43,911 bases of DNA from NCBI GenBank assembly GCA_015490875.1, contig WFWZ01000007.1, positions 1 through 43,911 on the forward strand, in the 5' to 3' direction. Both the position numbers and the translations under genes were made by a program. Position 1 is the first letter of the stretch. Every line of letters begins with the position of its first letter. This DNA is from Planctomycetaceae bacterium. Lineage in GTDB: Bacteria; Planctomycetota; Planctomycetia; Pirellulales; Pirellulaceae. Below the pieces are notes generated by a model, which saw only the letters and a program-made list of their open reading frames with translations, searched no databases and was not told the origin of the DNA. Of the stretch, positions 8,778-16,134 are shown in pieces.

Positions 8778-9971
8778 TTACGTCATGTGCGACGTCATGT
8801 ACGGATCCGGCAGCCCGCTCCGATGGCATTCCGGCAAGATGACCGTGGGCATCCAAGACGGGGCTGGCTGGAAGCGGTACGCAAGCGCGGCCATGATCGG
8901 GAACCGTTGGGGTTCCGGCCACGGGCACCAACCGTCCGTGAAGATAATGACGCAATCCGAGACCTGGCGATTCTCGATAAGCCAGCGGACGGGAGCCGCC
9001 ATATCGGTGCCGCCGGCACCGGTCACCGTGATCTTTTTCCAATCGCCCTGCCGGTAGTGAGGGTGGAACCCCTGGAAATCGCTGTCCCACAGCAGCACAT
9101 CGAGTCGCGCGTGGGCGCAAATGCGTTCCACTTCGCCGAAAAACAGCGACAACTCGGCCGATGAAATCGAGCCGCTCACGTCGACGATGACCGATACATG
9201 GGGGTGGGCACGCCGCTTGTAACCGGGCATGCCGAAGAAATCCTTGCGGCGGTTCCGGCGCGAGTAGGTCCGTCGGCGGCCTCGGGTATGCTGTCCGACA
9301 AACCGAGCAAGCAATACATGCCAGGGGGTCTCCGACTTCCGAACGTCGGCGAGCCGCCGCTCAATATGGCCGGGCATCGTTCCACAACACTTTTCGGCCG
9401 CGTGCATGGCGATATGGCAGGCGATATCGGCGGCGTCCGCTTCCGAGACATCGGATTCTGTCCAAAGCGAATGGTCGTCGAGCAACATACCTGTGGGCAG
9501 ACAAGGGGCTCGTCGCTCCAGTGCCTCGTAGTAACTCTCGGCACTTAACGTTGGGTCCCAATACTCGGGTACCCACACGAGCTCATCGCGAAAAGGGATC
9601 GCAAGTGCCCCATCCTCTCCGCGGTACCCGATGTGGGGATGCCTCTTGTGGCCGTTGACCGCCATATCGGCGGCGATGTTCCAAATCTTCGGTTCCCGGG
9701 TAGCGACGCGCGTGCAATGACACCGCACGACGTGCTCGATCTCGTGCTGGATCACCGTACAAAGTTCCTGGATCGACAGTGCGGAAACAAAGTCCGCATC
9801 GTAAAAGCACTCGATGAACGCTCCATAGCCGAGTCGAACTCCCATGGTTTCGACCCGTGTGGAAGGAATCCAATCGAAGAACGTCGTGGCGTGGCCGTAC
9901 CACGGTTCGCGGGACAGCAGCAGGCAACAGGCCTCTTGGATTCGTTCGGCAGCGAAAACATGACTTGGCAT
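8778..9971 (-). CDS. DUF2201-type metallopeptidase-like / VWA-like protein
   Basis: Predicted 397-residue two-part protein. The N-terminal part carries the zinc-peptidase motif HEIEH (76-80) followed by WNIAADMAVN (97-106), the signature I associate with the DUF2201 putative metallopeptidase domain. The C-terminal part is a VWA-like domain with MIDAS elements DVSGSIS (264-270), GGTDM (320-324) and FTDGW (344-348). A basic linker with many Arg residues (about 229-254) joins them. The ATG at 9971 has a near-perfect AAGGAGG. It precedes the MoxR gene, as in known MoxR-VWA pairs, so the MoxR ATPase probably acts on this protein. The protease motif looks intact, but activity and substrate are unknown. 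It is cytosolic by appearance. Confidence 0.9.
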   Translation of the reverse strand: MPSHVFAAERIQEACCLLLSREPWYGHATTFFDWIPSTRVETMGVRLGYGAFIECFYDADFVSALSIQELCTVIQHEIEHVVRCHCTRVATREPKIWNIAADMAVNGHKRHPHIGYRGEDGALAIPFRDELVWVPEYWDPTLSAESYYEALERRAPCLPTGMLLDDHSLWTESDVSEADAADIACHIAMHAAEKCCGTMPGHIERRLADVRKSETPWHVLLARFVGQHTRGRRRTYSRRNRRKDFFGMPGYKRRAHPHVSVIVDVSGSISSAELSLFFGEVERICAHARLDVLLWDSDFQGFHPHYRQGDWKKITVTGAGGTDMAAPVRWLIENRQVSDCVIIFTDGWCPWPEPQRFPIMAALAYRFQPAPSWMPTVILPECHRSGLPDPYMTSHMT

Positions 9972-10047
9972 AGAGCCTCCTTGAAAAAAAGCAGCAGACA
10001 CACAACAACGCTGACTCTGGCGGTAGAGGCGAAGCCGCCCCCCTTCG

Positions 10048-10467
10048 CTACGCCGGGTGGCTCTCCTTGAGCAAGCGATAGACGTACTGGTTGGGCTGAT
10101 AGTTCTGATGAATCTCGTCGGTGCAGACGCCCATTTCTTCAGCCAGCGCGAGCGCCACGGCCGAACTTCGGCTGATTCCCTGCTCGCACTGGCACACGAA
10201 AGCCCCTACGTGATGACGAACGAGATAGACGAACTCCCAAATCGTTTCGGCCTGGTGACGGCGAATCAACCGGACGCCCCGTGGCAGCCGAAGCCCGGGG
10301 ACCGGTTCCGCGTCGTGAAAGGCCAGCGAAAGCGAGGCGACCAGGCCCGGCGGCCGGCGAAAGCGAACGGGCCGGCGGTCCGGATCCCGGATCGAAATGA
10401 GTGCGTAGCGAGCACGTACGATAATTCCCGTCTCGATGCTTGCCCGGTCAGTCACAATCAGCTCCAT
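10048..10467 (-). CDS. CX5R phosphatase-like protein (tyrosine/dual-specificity type)
   Basis: Predicted 139-residue small protein with the phosphatase P-loop CEQGISR (94-100), which fits CX5R followed by Ser-Ser, and a plausible general-acid Asp in FHDAEP (51-56). The helix before the loop (AETIWEFVYLVRHH) and the helix after it (SSAVALALAEEMG) give the usual DSP-like layout in a minimal form. The ATG at 10467 has AAGGAGG. The frame is open up to 10545, but those residues overlap the divergent promoter region and look non-coding. It is the first gene of a leftward operon with the HExxH/VWA gene and the MoxR ATPase, so it may dephosphorylate a component of that system; cleavage of a nucleotide or another small phosphate is equally possible. 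Confidence 0.82.
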   Translation of the reverse strand: MELIVTDRASIETGIIVRARYALISIRDPDRRPVRFRRPPGLVASLSLAFHDAEPVPGLRLPRGVRLIRRHQAETIWEFVYLVRHHVGAFVCQCEQGISRSSAVALALAEEMGVCTDEIHQNYQPNQYVYRLLKESHPA

Positions 10468-10833
10468 GCAACCTCCTTTCCGTAGCGTCGACAGGCCAAC
10501 GAAGCAGTTGGCAACCCAAAAACTCCTGCACGATTCGAGTCCCAAGGGGCGATCTTGGAGACTCCACTTTTATGAACCGTGGGCAGGACTGTATCGGCGG
10601 CACTTGGGAGGATTGCTGGTAAGATTGGCATCCACTCTTTTGGACACTTGCCGCACAGCCCCTCTGGTGGGTCATATGATTACCCCTCTACAGGGGTGCC
10701 CCCGGAAAAATTTTGGAAAAAATTGCCCCGTCATGGTTAACCGACCGCTTTTTCCTGCGACGTATAGGGATCCGCGTCTCGTTTGGCTTTTGCGGTGTTC
10801 TGGTTCGCTACCTTCTACGTCAGGAGCCCCTTC
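10468..10833. promoter_or_regulatory. Divergent intergenic region between two accessory operons
   Basis: This 366-nt region separates the leftward phosphatase-VWA-MoxR genes from the rightward genes at 10834-13469 and must hold both promoters. I see a short hairpin, ACCCCT-CTAC-AGGGGT (10682-10697), followed by an A/T-rich block with the 9-mer GGAAAAATT at 10704-10712 and again, with one more A, shortly after. The A/T-rich block is unusual in this G+C-rich sequence and could be a promoter or protein-binding site for the rightward genes. No good sigma-70 pair could be fixed. A perfect AAGGAGG (minus strand) lies at the left edge. Confidence 0.45.
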
Positions 10834-11322
10834 ATGCAGATCCGCGTTGTTTCGACCGACTCGGCTCATCTCTACCAGTTCCACTTGTCGCGGGATCTTC
10901 CGGTGATGCCCAACCGAATGACGCACCCGAAGCACGATCTTCCGATCGGCTTCCCCGTCTTTCCCCTTAATCGACGGACTCCCATCCGGCGGCTGGCCCG
11001 CCACATGGCTCGGCTGAATCGAGGGCGGTTCTGCGTCGAGCTTGCCAATCCTGTCGGAGTTTTCTCCAAGTTCCTGTTTGAATTGATTCATATTCCGGGT
11101 GTCACCTGCGTCGACGCGATGGATCGCTATACGATCCAGGTGCGCGTGGCCTGTTTTTTCGGGCTCACGGGAACGGCTCGCTTGGTGGGTGAATGTGTAG
11201 CCAGGCACTTCTATCCGGACGAGCCGGTCGAGATCGAAGTCACGGAAGCGGCGCGGACGCGCCATCGCGAGGGGGATCTTGTGCCTTCCTCGGCAGACAT
11301 GGTCGTCTCGCAGTTGGCTTAA
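10834..11322 (+). CDS. Hypothetical protein (162 aa) with faint Nfu-N-like segment
   Basis: First gene of the rightward accessory set. The ATG at 10834 has AGGAG at 7-nt spacing; the frame is open from 10783 but the earlier residues do not look coding. The middle of the protein (about 63-97) contains NPVGVFSKFLFELIHIPGV followed by a strand with DAMDRYTIQV. This resembles the SPLA..LF.IPGV...(D/N).ITV core of Nfu N-terminal domains involved in iron-sulfur cluster carriage. The similarity is short, no CxxC cluster site is present, and the rest (Pro/Arg-rich N-terminus, acidic C-terminus ending SADMVVSQLA) is not recognised. I consider it a real gene of unknown function. Confidence 0.65.
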   Translation: MQIRVVSTDSAHLYQFHLSRDLPVMPNRMTHPKHDLPIGFPVFPLNRRTPIRRLARHMARLNRGRFCVELANPVGVFSKFLFELIHIPGVTCVDAMDRYTIQVRVACFFGLTGTARLVGECVARHFYPDEPVEIEVTEAARTRHREGDLVPSSADMVVSQLA

Positions 11323-11400
11323 TGTCCGTCATCCAGATCAAGTTCATTCGATAGGTGAAGTGATTGGTGAACCCCGTTGTTCATGAGGAGGAAACTGCCC

Positions 11401-12012
11401 ATGGCGGAGATTCTGAGAACGAGAGCTCCCTTTTCGACGGAAAAGACGTACCCCGCCAAGTTGCGGTCCGTCCACGAGCGGCCTGTGATCAATCGCAGGT
11501 CCCCAGTCTGTTTGCTGCGACTGGAGTTCGAGATTTATTCCTCGCTCGAAAACTGCACAGATGGTGTGTTGCACAATACGGGCCTGCTTGCTAGCCAGGA
11601 CGTGCTCGTCGGCCCCGGCATCCGGATGGTCGCGGATGATCGGGTAGCGAGCTTTGCGAACGCCCTGGGCCTCAAGGGAGGTTGGGATGACCCCCAATCT
11701 TGGTTGAAACTTGTGAAGAAGCCCACATGGGTGACGATCCAATTCGCCCCGAAAGAACCTCCGGAGTGTCGCAATCCTTTCCGGAGAATCGAGGCGTTCA
11801 ACCCTGATGGGTACGAGATCAACGATAACTGGCCGCCCGTCGGCGATTGGGGACGTGTGAAGGATGCAGCGGAAGCTTTCGACATGCATGGAAGCACGAT
11901 GCGCCGAAGGCTCAATAAGCTTGAGAAAGACTACGGTGACGAGCTCGTTCGTTACACCAGTGGGCGACACCGAAGAATAAACCTGCGTCTCCTTAGCAAG
12001 CTCCTGTACTGA
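11401..12012 (+). CDS. Hypothetical protein (203 aa) with C-terminal helix-turn-helix-like segment
   Basis: The ATG at 11401 has GAGGAGG at 9-nt spacing, better than the TTG at 11377 where the frame opens. The N-terminal two thirds are not recognised. The C-terminal 50 residues read as a compact helical unit, VKDAAEAFDMHGSTMRRRL followed by LEKDYGDELV and a basic end (SGRHRRINLRLLSK), which resembles a Fis- or LysR-like helix-turn-helix with a recognition helix near 165-175. If it binds DNA, it is the only candidate regulator of the divergent accessory operons, and it lies 568 nt from the divergent promoter region. Codon use is mixed and lower in G+C than in the housekeeping genes. Confidence 0.65.
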   Translation: MAEILRTRAPFSTEKTYPAKLRSVHERPVINRRSPVCLLRLEFEIYSSLENCTDGVLHNTGLLASQDVLVGPGIRMVADDRVASFANALGLKGGWDDPQSWLKLVKKPTWVTIQFAPKEPPECRNPFRRIEAFNPDGYEINDNWPPVGDWGRVKDAAEAFDMHGSTMRRRLNKLEKDYGDELVRYTSGRHRRINLRLLSKLLY

Positions 12013-12082
12013 GACGAGGCCTCCGGAAACGTGTGGAGATGATGGTCCCGTAGTAGTCTGTCTGCAGATCGGTGAGACGAGG

Positions 12083-12805
12083 ATGGTAGATCGATGGCGA
12101 GCGGCGGGCACCGGGTTGCTGGCTGCAATCGTGGAGCTGGAGGAGTTGCCAGGGCGTTGGTGCAAGTCCGTGGTCGTGGAGCCGGGGGACGCGGCGGTGG
12201 TGGTGTACGATGGCGAGCCTCGCGAGTTGGTCGGGGAAGGCCGTCTCACGGTGGCCTCGCCGGCCACGTGGTTGCATTACCGGGCCACACGAACTCCCCG
12301 GATCGCCATTCTCTTCTTCGAGGCGATGCCGCTGGAGCTGACTGTTCCGGTGCCAAGGGAGCGGCCGCTCGCGGCTCGGCAGCCCGCCGTGCCGGCGTCG
12401 AAGTCGGCAAGCGTTCAGTGGTTGCGGTTTGCTGGGAACCGTGAGGTCGAGGAGGCGTGGAGCGAGACGCTCCGATTCGATGTAGAGCAGGCATCGTTGA
12501 CATGCCGCCTCTGCGTACAGTTCGATCAGGAGAGGATCGCCGAGTTGGTATATCGGATGCGCGGGAGGCGAACGCTGAGCCGATTCGAGATCGGCGACTT
12601 CGTGCAGCAGAGCATCTTGGAACTGCCACAAAGGGAGTTGTCCGTGGACCGACTGCAACCCGAGTCGAACGGGGATGTACCTTCCGATTTGGCTCGCTTG
12701 GAGAACAGGGTAAGTACGAGAGTTGCCGACCGACTGGCACCGTGGGCCCTTCGTATCCGTTCGTTGTCTCTTTCTAGGGAGAAACCAGTCTATGCGTCGA
12801 GATGA
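12083..12805 (+). CDS. Possible remote SPFH/band-7-like protein (240 aa)
   Basis: The ATG at 12083 follows GACGAGG directly, which is closer than ideal; the start is therefore uncertain. The N-terminal stretch VVVEPGDAAVVVYDGEPRE with a following GEGRLTV resembles the strand-rich opening of SPFH proteins (..V..G..AV....G.......GpG.). The C-terminal half has a band-7-like order: a helix (QERIAELVYRM), a second helix (IGDFVQQSILELP), then ARLENRVSTRVADRLAPWALRIRSLSLS, which matches the usual ...L...V...L...G..I..I.. end. No N-terminal membrane anchor is visible, but the next gene, which overlaps by 14 nt, encodes a single-span membrane protein that could supply one. The assignment is by pattern and needs a profile search. 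Confidence 0.55.
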   Translation: MVDRWRAAGTGLLAAIVELEELPGRWCKSVVVEPGDAAVVVYDGEPRELVGEGRLTVASPATWLHYRATRTPRIAILFFEAMPLELTVPVPRERPLAARQPAVPASKSASVQWLRFAGNREVEEAWSETLRFDVEQASLTCRLCVQFDQERIAELVYRMRGRRTLSRFEIGDFVQQSILELPQRELSVDRLQPESNGDVPSDLARLENRVSTRVADRLAPWALRIRSLSLSREKPVYASR

Positions 12806-13469
12806 ATCAGCCCTGGCCTCGAATTCTCCCGACGGTCGACCCTATGTGGCCCGTCCAGCCTTTGTTGGCGTGCGCGCCGTTCATGCTCATGGGAACACCG
12901 TGATTTGCCACCAGCAACAGATTCGGGAACCTGCGTCGAAGTATTGGGTTCGGCTGCTTAATCCGAACTGTGAGGTTGAAGACTTGGCAGCCGAACTGAA
13001 GGAGACACTCGCGCAGGCAGGATACACTCCCGCGAAGCTCATGGCGTTCATCGAAGCGCAAACCGAATCCCTGCGGCAAGAATCGGTGATCGGGTCCCAC
13101 GCCAAGAAGCGGGCGTTAGTTCGCTACCACTACGGCATGACGGCGTGGGGCATGCTGGCGGATCGGGTATCCCCCACTTCGCCGGTGGGGCGGCCAACGG
13201 ACCAACTCCGGCATGGTCTGCGAGTCGCACTGGACGAGTATGATCGCCGACGGCACAGTTTTCATCTGAAGATGTTGGCTCCCCTCTTCCTAATGATCGT
13301 TGTGTTTCTTGCAATGGGGATCACCGCAATGGTGATTCTGGCCGTCACCTCAGTCGACCCACGCCCCGCCGAGTCACGACCGTCCCCCAAGGCGTCTGCG
13401 CAGAACCGAGCAGACGCTATGGTAGAGAGCCACCGTAGAGCCACCGGTAGCCGAGCCACGGGGCAATAG
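12792..13469 (+). CDS. Single-span membrane protein (225 aa), function unknown
   Basis: Starts at the ATG at 12792, inside the last codons of the preceding gene (14-nt overlap), with AGGGAG about 10 nt upstream; the frame is open from 12723. Residues 1-158 are soluble and charged. One strong hydrophobic segment spans about 161-186 (LAPLFLMIVVFLAMGITAM and on), followed by a 39-residue Pro/Ser/Arg-rich tail. With no signal peptide the large N-terminal part is probably cytosolic and the short tail outside. The overlap with the possible SPFH-like gene suggests translational coupling and a joint function at the membrane. No family recognised. Confidence 0.65.
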   Translation: MRRDESALASNSPDGRPYVARPAFVGVRAVHAHGNTVICHQQQIREPASKYWVRLLNPNCEVEDLAAELKETLAQAGYTPAKLMAFIEAQTESLRQESVIGSHAKKRALVRYHYGMTAWGMLADRVSPTSPVGRPTDQLRHGLRVALDEYDRRRHSFHLKMLAPLFLMIVVFLAMGITAMVILAVTSVDPRPAESRPSPKASAQNRADAMVESHRRATGSRATGQ

Positions 13470-13620
13470 GCCGGGAGCGTTACTTGGTGCCAGATTCTTT
13501 CGTAAGGATCGATCCTGCTTGGGCGTCTCATGGGTGGCGGGCCATTGGTGATTGGACGAGCTGCAGCGTGCAGAAGTCACCTAGGCTGCCGTCCGAGTGG
13601 CCCTGGATCAACCCAACGAG

Positions 13621-14445
13621 ATGAGCGATTCCACACGGCACCGTGATGAGCCGGTTTCGCGGACGAAAGACGGCGGTGTATGGACGAAAGTCCTGGTTTT
13701 CGCAGTCGTTCTCCTTGCTGTCGTCATTGGTTACACCGTGTTCGGCGATGCGCTGCGTCTGTCAAGCCTGGCCGAGCAGGAGTCGCGGCTGCGGGCGCTT
13801 CAAACGGAACGGCCGCTTCTCGTCTACGGGGCGGCATTGGCCATCTATGTCGTCGTGACGGGACTTTCACTGCCGGGCGCTACGGCGTTGACGCTCGTTT
13901 ACGGGTGGTATTTCGGTCTATGGCGAGGAACGCTCATCGTCAGCTTCGCCTCGACGGCCGGCGCGACGCTCGCGTTCTTGCTCAGTCGTTTCCTGTTTCG
14001 CGATGCCATCCGCCGCCGATTTCACGCCCGTTTGCAAGAATTCGACGAGTCGTTCGCGCGAGAGGGGCCGTTTTTTCTGTTCGCGTTGCGTCTCATCCCG
14101 GCCGTTCCCTTCTTTGTGATCAACGTCGTGATGGGGTTGACGCCCATCCGCACATGGACTTACTGGTGGGTGAGTCAACTGGGGATGCTGCCGGGAACCA
14201 TCGTCTACGTCTACGCCGGCTCGAGTGTCCCCAGCCTCCGAACGCTGGCCGACCAAGGGATTAGCGCCGTCTTCACACCGGCTCAACTCACGAGAATCCT
14301 TATCGCCTTCGCGGCTTTGGCCGTGTTTCCTCTTGCCGTGCGTTACGCCATGCGGTGGTGGGGCCGTCGCCGTACGAACTCGACATCAGACGGCGGTTCC
14401 CTATCCCGCACGCCACCCCCCTACTCGCGGAAGCCCGATGCATGA
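13621..14445 (+). CDS. TVP38/TMEM64 (VTT-domain) membrane protein
   Basis: Predicted 274-residue inner-membrane protein of the TVP38/DedA-like VTT superfamily, a group with lipid-scramblase-like and transport roles. Hydrophobic segments lie at about 22-41, 68-84, 88-100, 103-122, 150-175, 187-200 and 224-242. The VTT core is visible as LSLPGATALTLVYGWYFG (82-99), STAGATLAFLLSR (111-123) and FALRLIPAVPFFVIN (154-168). The ATG at 13621 is chosen; a GTG 24 nt upstream is the alternative, and neither has a clear ribosome site. The stop overlaps the start of the next gene as ATGA, so the two are translationally coupled. In other bacteria I recall this membrane domain fused to the same type of flavin oxidoreductase, which supports a joint role. 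Confidence 0.92.
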   Translation: MSDSTRHRDEPVSRTKDGGVWTKVLVFAVVLLAVVIGYTVFGDALRLSSLAEQESRLRALQTERPLLVYGAALAIYVVVTGLSLPGATALTLVYGWYFGLWRGTLIVSFASTAGATLAFLLSRFLFRDAIRRRFHARLQEFDESFAREGPFFLFALRLIPAVPFFVINVVMGLTPIRTWTYWWVSQLGMLPGTIVYVYAGSSVPSLRTLADQGISAVFTPAQLTRILIAFAALAVFPLAVRYAMRWWGRRRTNSTSDGGSLSRTPPPYSRKPDA

Positions 14446-15995
14446 TTGCCATTTCTCCAAAGACGAGGGCCATGATGGCGGAAAACAATGTGGGTCCCTT
14501 ACTGCGGGACGACGAGTACGATCAGCAACTGGCCAACCGAGTGCATCCGGCTGACTGGAGGAATCCGACTCCGTCGGGCCGTTACCATCTCGTCGTGATC
14601 GGCGCCGGAACAGCGGGCTTGGTCACGGCGGCGGGCGCCGCGGCCCTGGGGGCGAAGGTTGCCCTGATCGAAAGGAGTCTGATGGGCGGGGACTGCCTGA
14701 ACGTCGGCTGCGTTCCCTCGAAAGGACTCATCAGCGCGGCACGCATTGCGGCTGCGGTCCGAGGCGCCGGCGACTTCGGGGTGGCATGCGACGGCCCGGT
14801 CCAAGTAGATTTTTCCAACGTGATGGCTCGGATGCGGAAGCTGCGCGCTCAGATCAGTAAGAACGATTCAGCCGAGCGGTTTCGCAAGCTGGGCGTGGAC
14901 GTCTATTTCGGGCATGCGCGTTTTCTCGATTCGAGTCGTGTGGACGTTGAGGGGACGACGCTTCAATTCAAACGAGCGGTCGTTGCCACTGGAGCGCGAG
15001 CGGCGGCTCCTCCGATTCCCGGATTGGACAGTGTCGAGTATCTGACGAATGAGAATCTGTTTTCTTTGACGAAACTGCCTCGACGATTCGCCGTCATCGG
15101 GGCCGGGCCGATCGGCTGTGAAATGGCTCAGTGTTTCGCTCAACTCGGCTCGAAAGTGACACTCCTGGAAACCGAACATGGCATTTTGCCTCGCGAAGAT
15201 CGGGACGCTGCACAAGTCGTGCAGCATTCGATAACGCGTGACGGCGTCCAAGTGCTCTGCTGCGCTCGTGATCTGAAGATCTCGCACCAGGGAGGAATCC
15301 AAGTTTCCGTACAGTCCCATGGTCGAACGTACCACATTTCCGTCGACCAACTGCTTGTGGCGGTTGGCCGAGCCCCGAATCTCGAGGGACTCAATCTCGA
15401 GGCGGTGGGTGTCGAGTATCACCGCAAGGGAGTGGTCGTCAATGACTTCTTACAAACCACGAACCCGCGCATCTACGCGGCGGGAGACGTCTGTTCCCCC
15501 TACCAGTTTACGCATGCTGCCGACTTCATGGCTCGTATTGTGATCCAAAACGCGTTGTTTCGTGGTCGCAAGAAGGCGAGCAAGTTGGTGATCCCGTGGT
15601 GTACTTACACCTCTCCCGAGATTGCGCACGTCGGACTGTATGAGAAGCAGGCCGAGGAGCGGGGAATGGACATCGACACCTACGTCCAGGAATTTCGCGA
15701 GGTCGACCGTGCCATTTTAGCAGGAGAGACCGATGGGTTTGTCAAAGCCCATGTGCGCAAAGGGACGGACAAGATCGTCGGCGCCACGATCGTGGCTCCC
15801 CATGCCGGCGATCTCATCTCGGAAATGACGCTGGCGATAACATGTGGGCTGGGCCTGAAACAGATAGGGTCCACCATCCATCCCTACCCCACTCTCGCTG
15901 AAGCCATGCGCCGACTCGGCGACCAATACAATCGAACGCGTTTGACGCCGCTGGTGAAGCGGCTTATGCAAACGTGGCTGAAATGGACTCAATAG
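14442..15995 (+). CDS. MerA/dihydrolipoamide-dehydrogenase-like FAD disulfide reductase
   Basis: Predicted 517-residue class-I pyridine nucleotide-disulfide oxidoreductase. After about 45 extra N-terminal residues comes the FAD-binding GAGTAG (54-59), then the redox pair C85-x4-C90 in GGDCLNVGC, the NAD(P)H-binding GAGPIG near 222, and the second FAD motif AAGDV. The C-terminal dimer motif reads HPYPT (480-484): Tyr takes the place of the catalytic His found before Pro-Thr in lipoamide dehydrogenases, so this is not an ordinary E3 subunit and belongs with the MerA-like/RclA-like enzymes of unknown electron acceptor. No N-terminal HMA domain and no C-terminal Cys pair for mercury are present, so I do not call it merA. 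The start at 14442 overlaps the stop of the VTT gene (ATGA). Confidence 0.93.
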   Translation: MIAISPKTRAMMAENNVGPLLRDDEYDQQLANRVHPADWRNPTPSGRYHLVVIGAGTAGLVTAAGAAALGAKVALIERSLMGGDCLNVGCVPSKGLISAARIAAAVRGAGDFGVACDGPVQVDFSNVMARMRKLRAQISKNDSAERFRKLGVDVYFGHARFLDSSRVDVEGTTLQFKRAVVATGARAAAPPIPGLDSVEYLTNENLFSLTKLPRRFAVIGAGPIGCEMAQCFAQLGSKVTLLETEHGILPREDRDAAQVVQHSITRDGVQVLCCARDLKISHQGGIQVSVQSHGRTYHISVDQLLVAVGRAPNLEGLNLEAVGVEYHRKGVVVNDFLQTTNPRIYAAGDVCSPYQFTHAADFMARIVIQNALFRGRKKASKLVIPWCTYTSPEIAHVGLYEKQAEERGMDIDTYVQEFREVDRAILAGETDGFVKAHVRKGTDKIVGATIVAPHAGDLISEMTLAITCGLGLKQIGSTIHPYPTLAEAMRRLGDQYNRTRLTPLVKRLMQTWLKWTQ

Positions 15996-16134
15996 AGGGT
16001 CGTTGCCGCACCATCCCTGCGAAAAGAGAGCGGACACTGAAGGCGCGCGTGATCGCTTTCTCGAGAGGAACGTGCTCCCAGCCGACGGTAGCTGGAGACG
16101 ACGACAACCGCTGGCGCGTCACCGAGCTTCCCAT

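Noticed and set aside
10029..10048. Terminator after the phosphatase gene (GCGAAG...CTTCGC)
   Set aside because: Only a 6-bp stem with no T-tract behind it, and the next gene starts 77 nt further on with a perfect ribosome site, so co-transcription is more likely.
11344..12267. 307-residue minus-strand frame opposite the HTH-like and SPFH-like genes
   Set aside because: Ser/Pro/Arg-rich composition and no start signal. The plus-strand genes have good ribosome sites and protein-like composition.
14442..15995. Mercuric reductase (merA) or lipoamide dehydrogenase (lpd)
   Set aside because: No HMA domain, no C-terminal Cys pair and no mer genes argue against merA; the HPYPT motif lacks the catalytic His of lpd.
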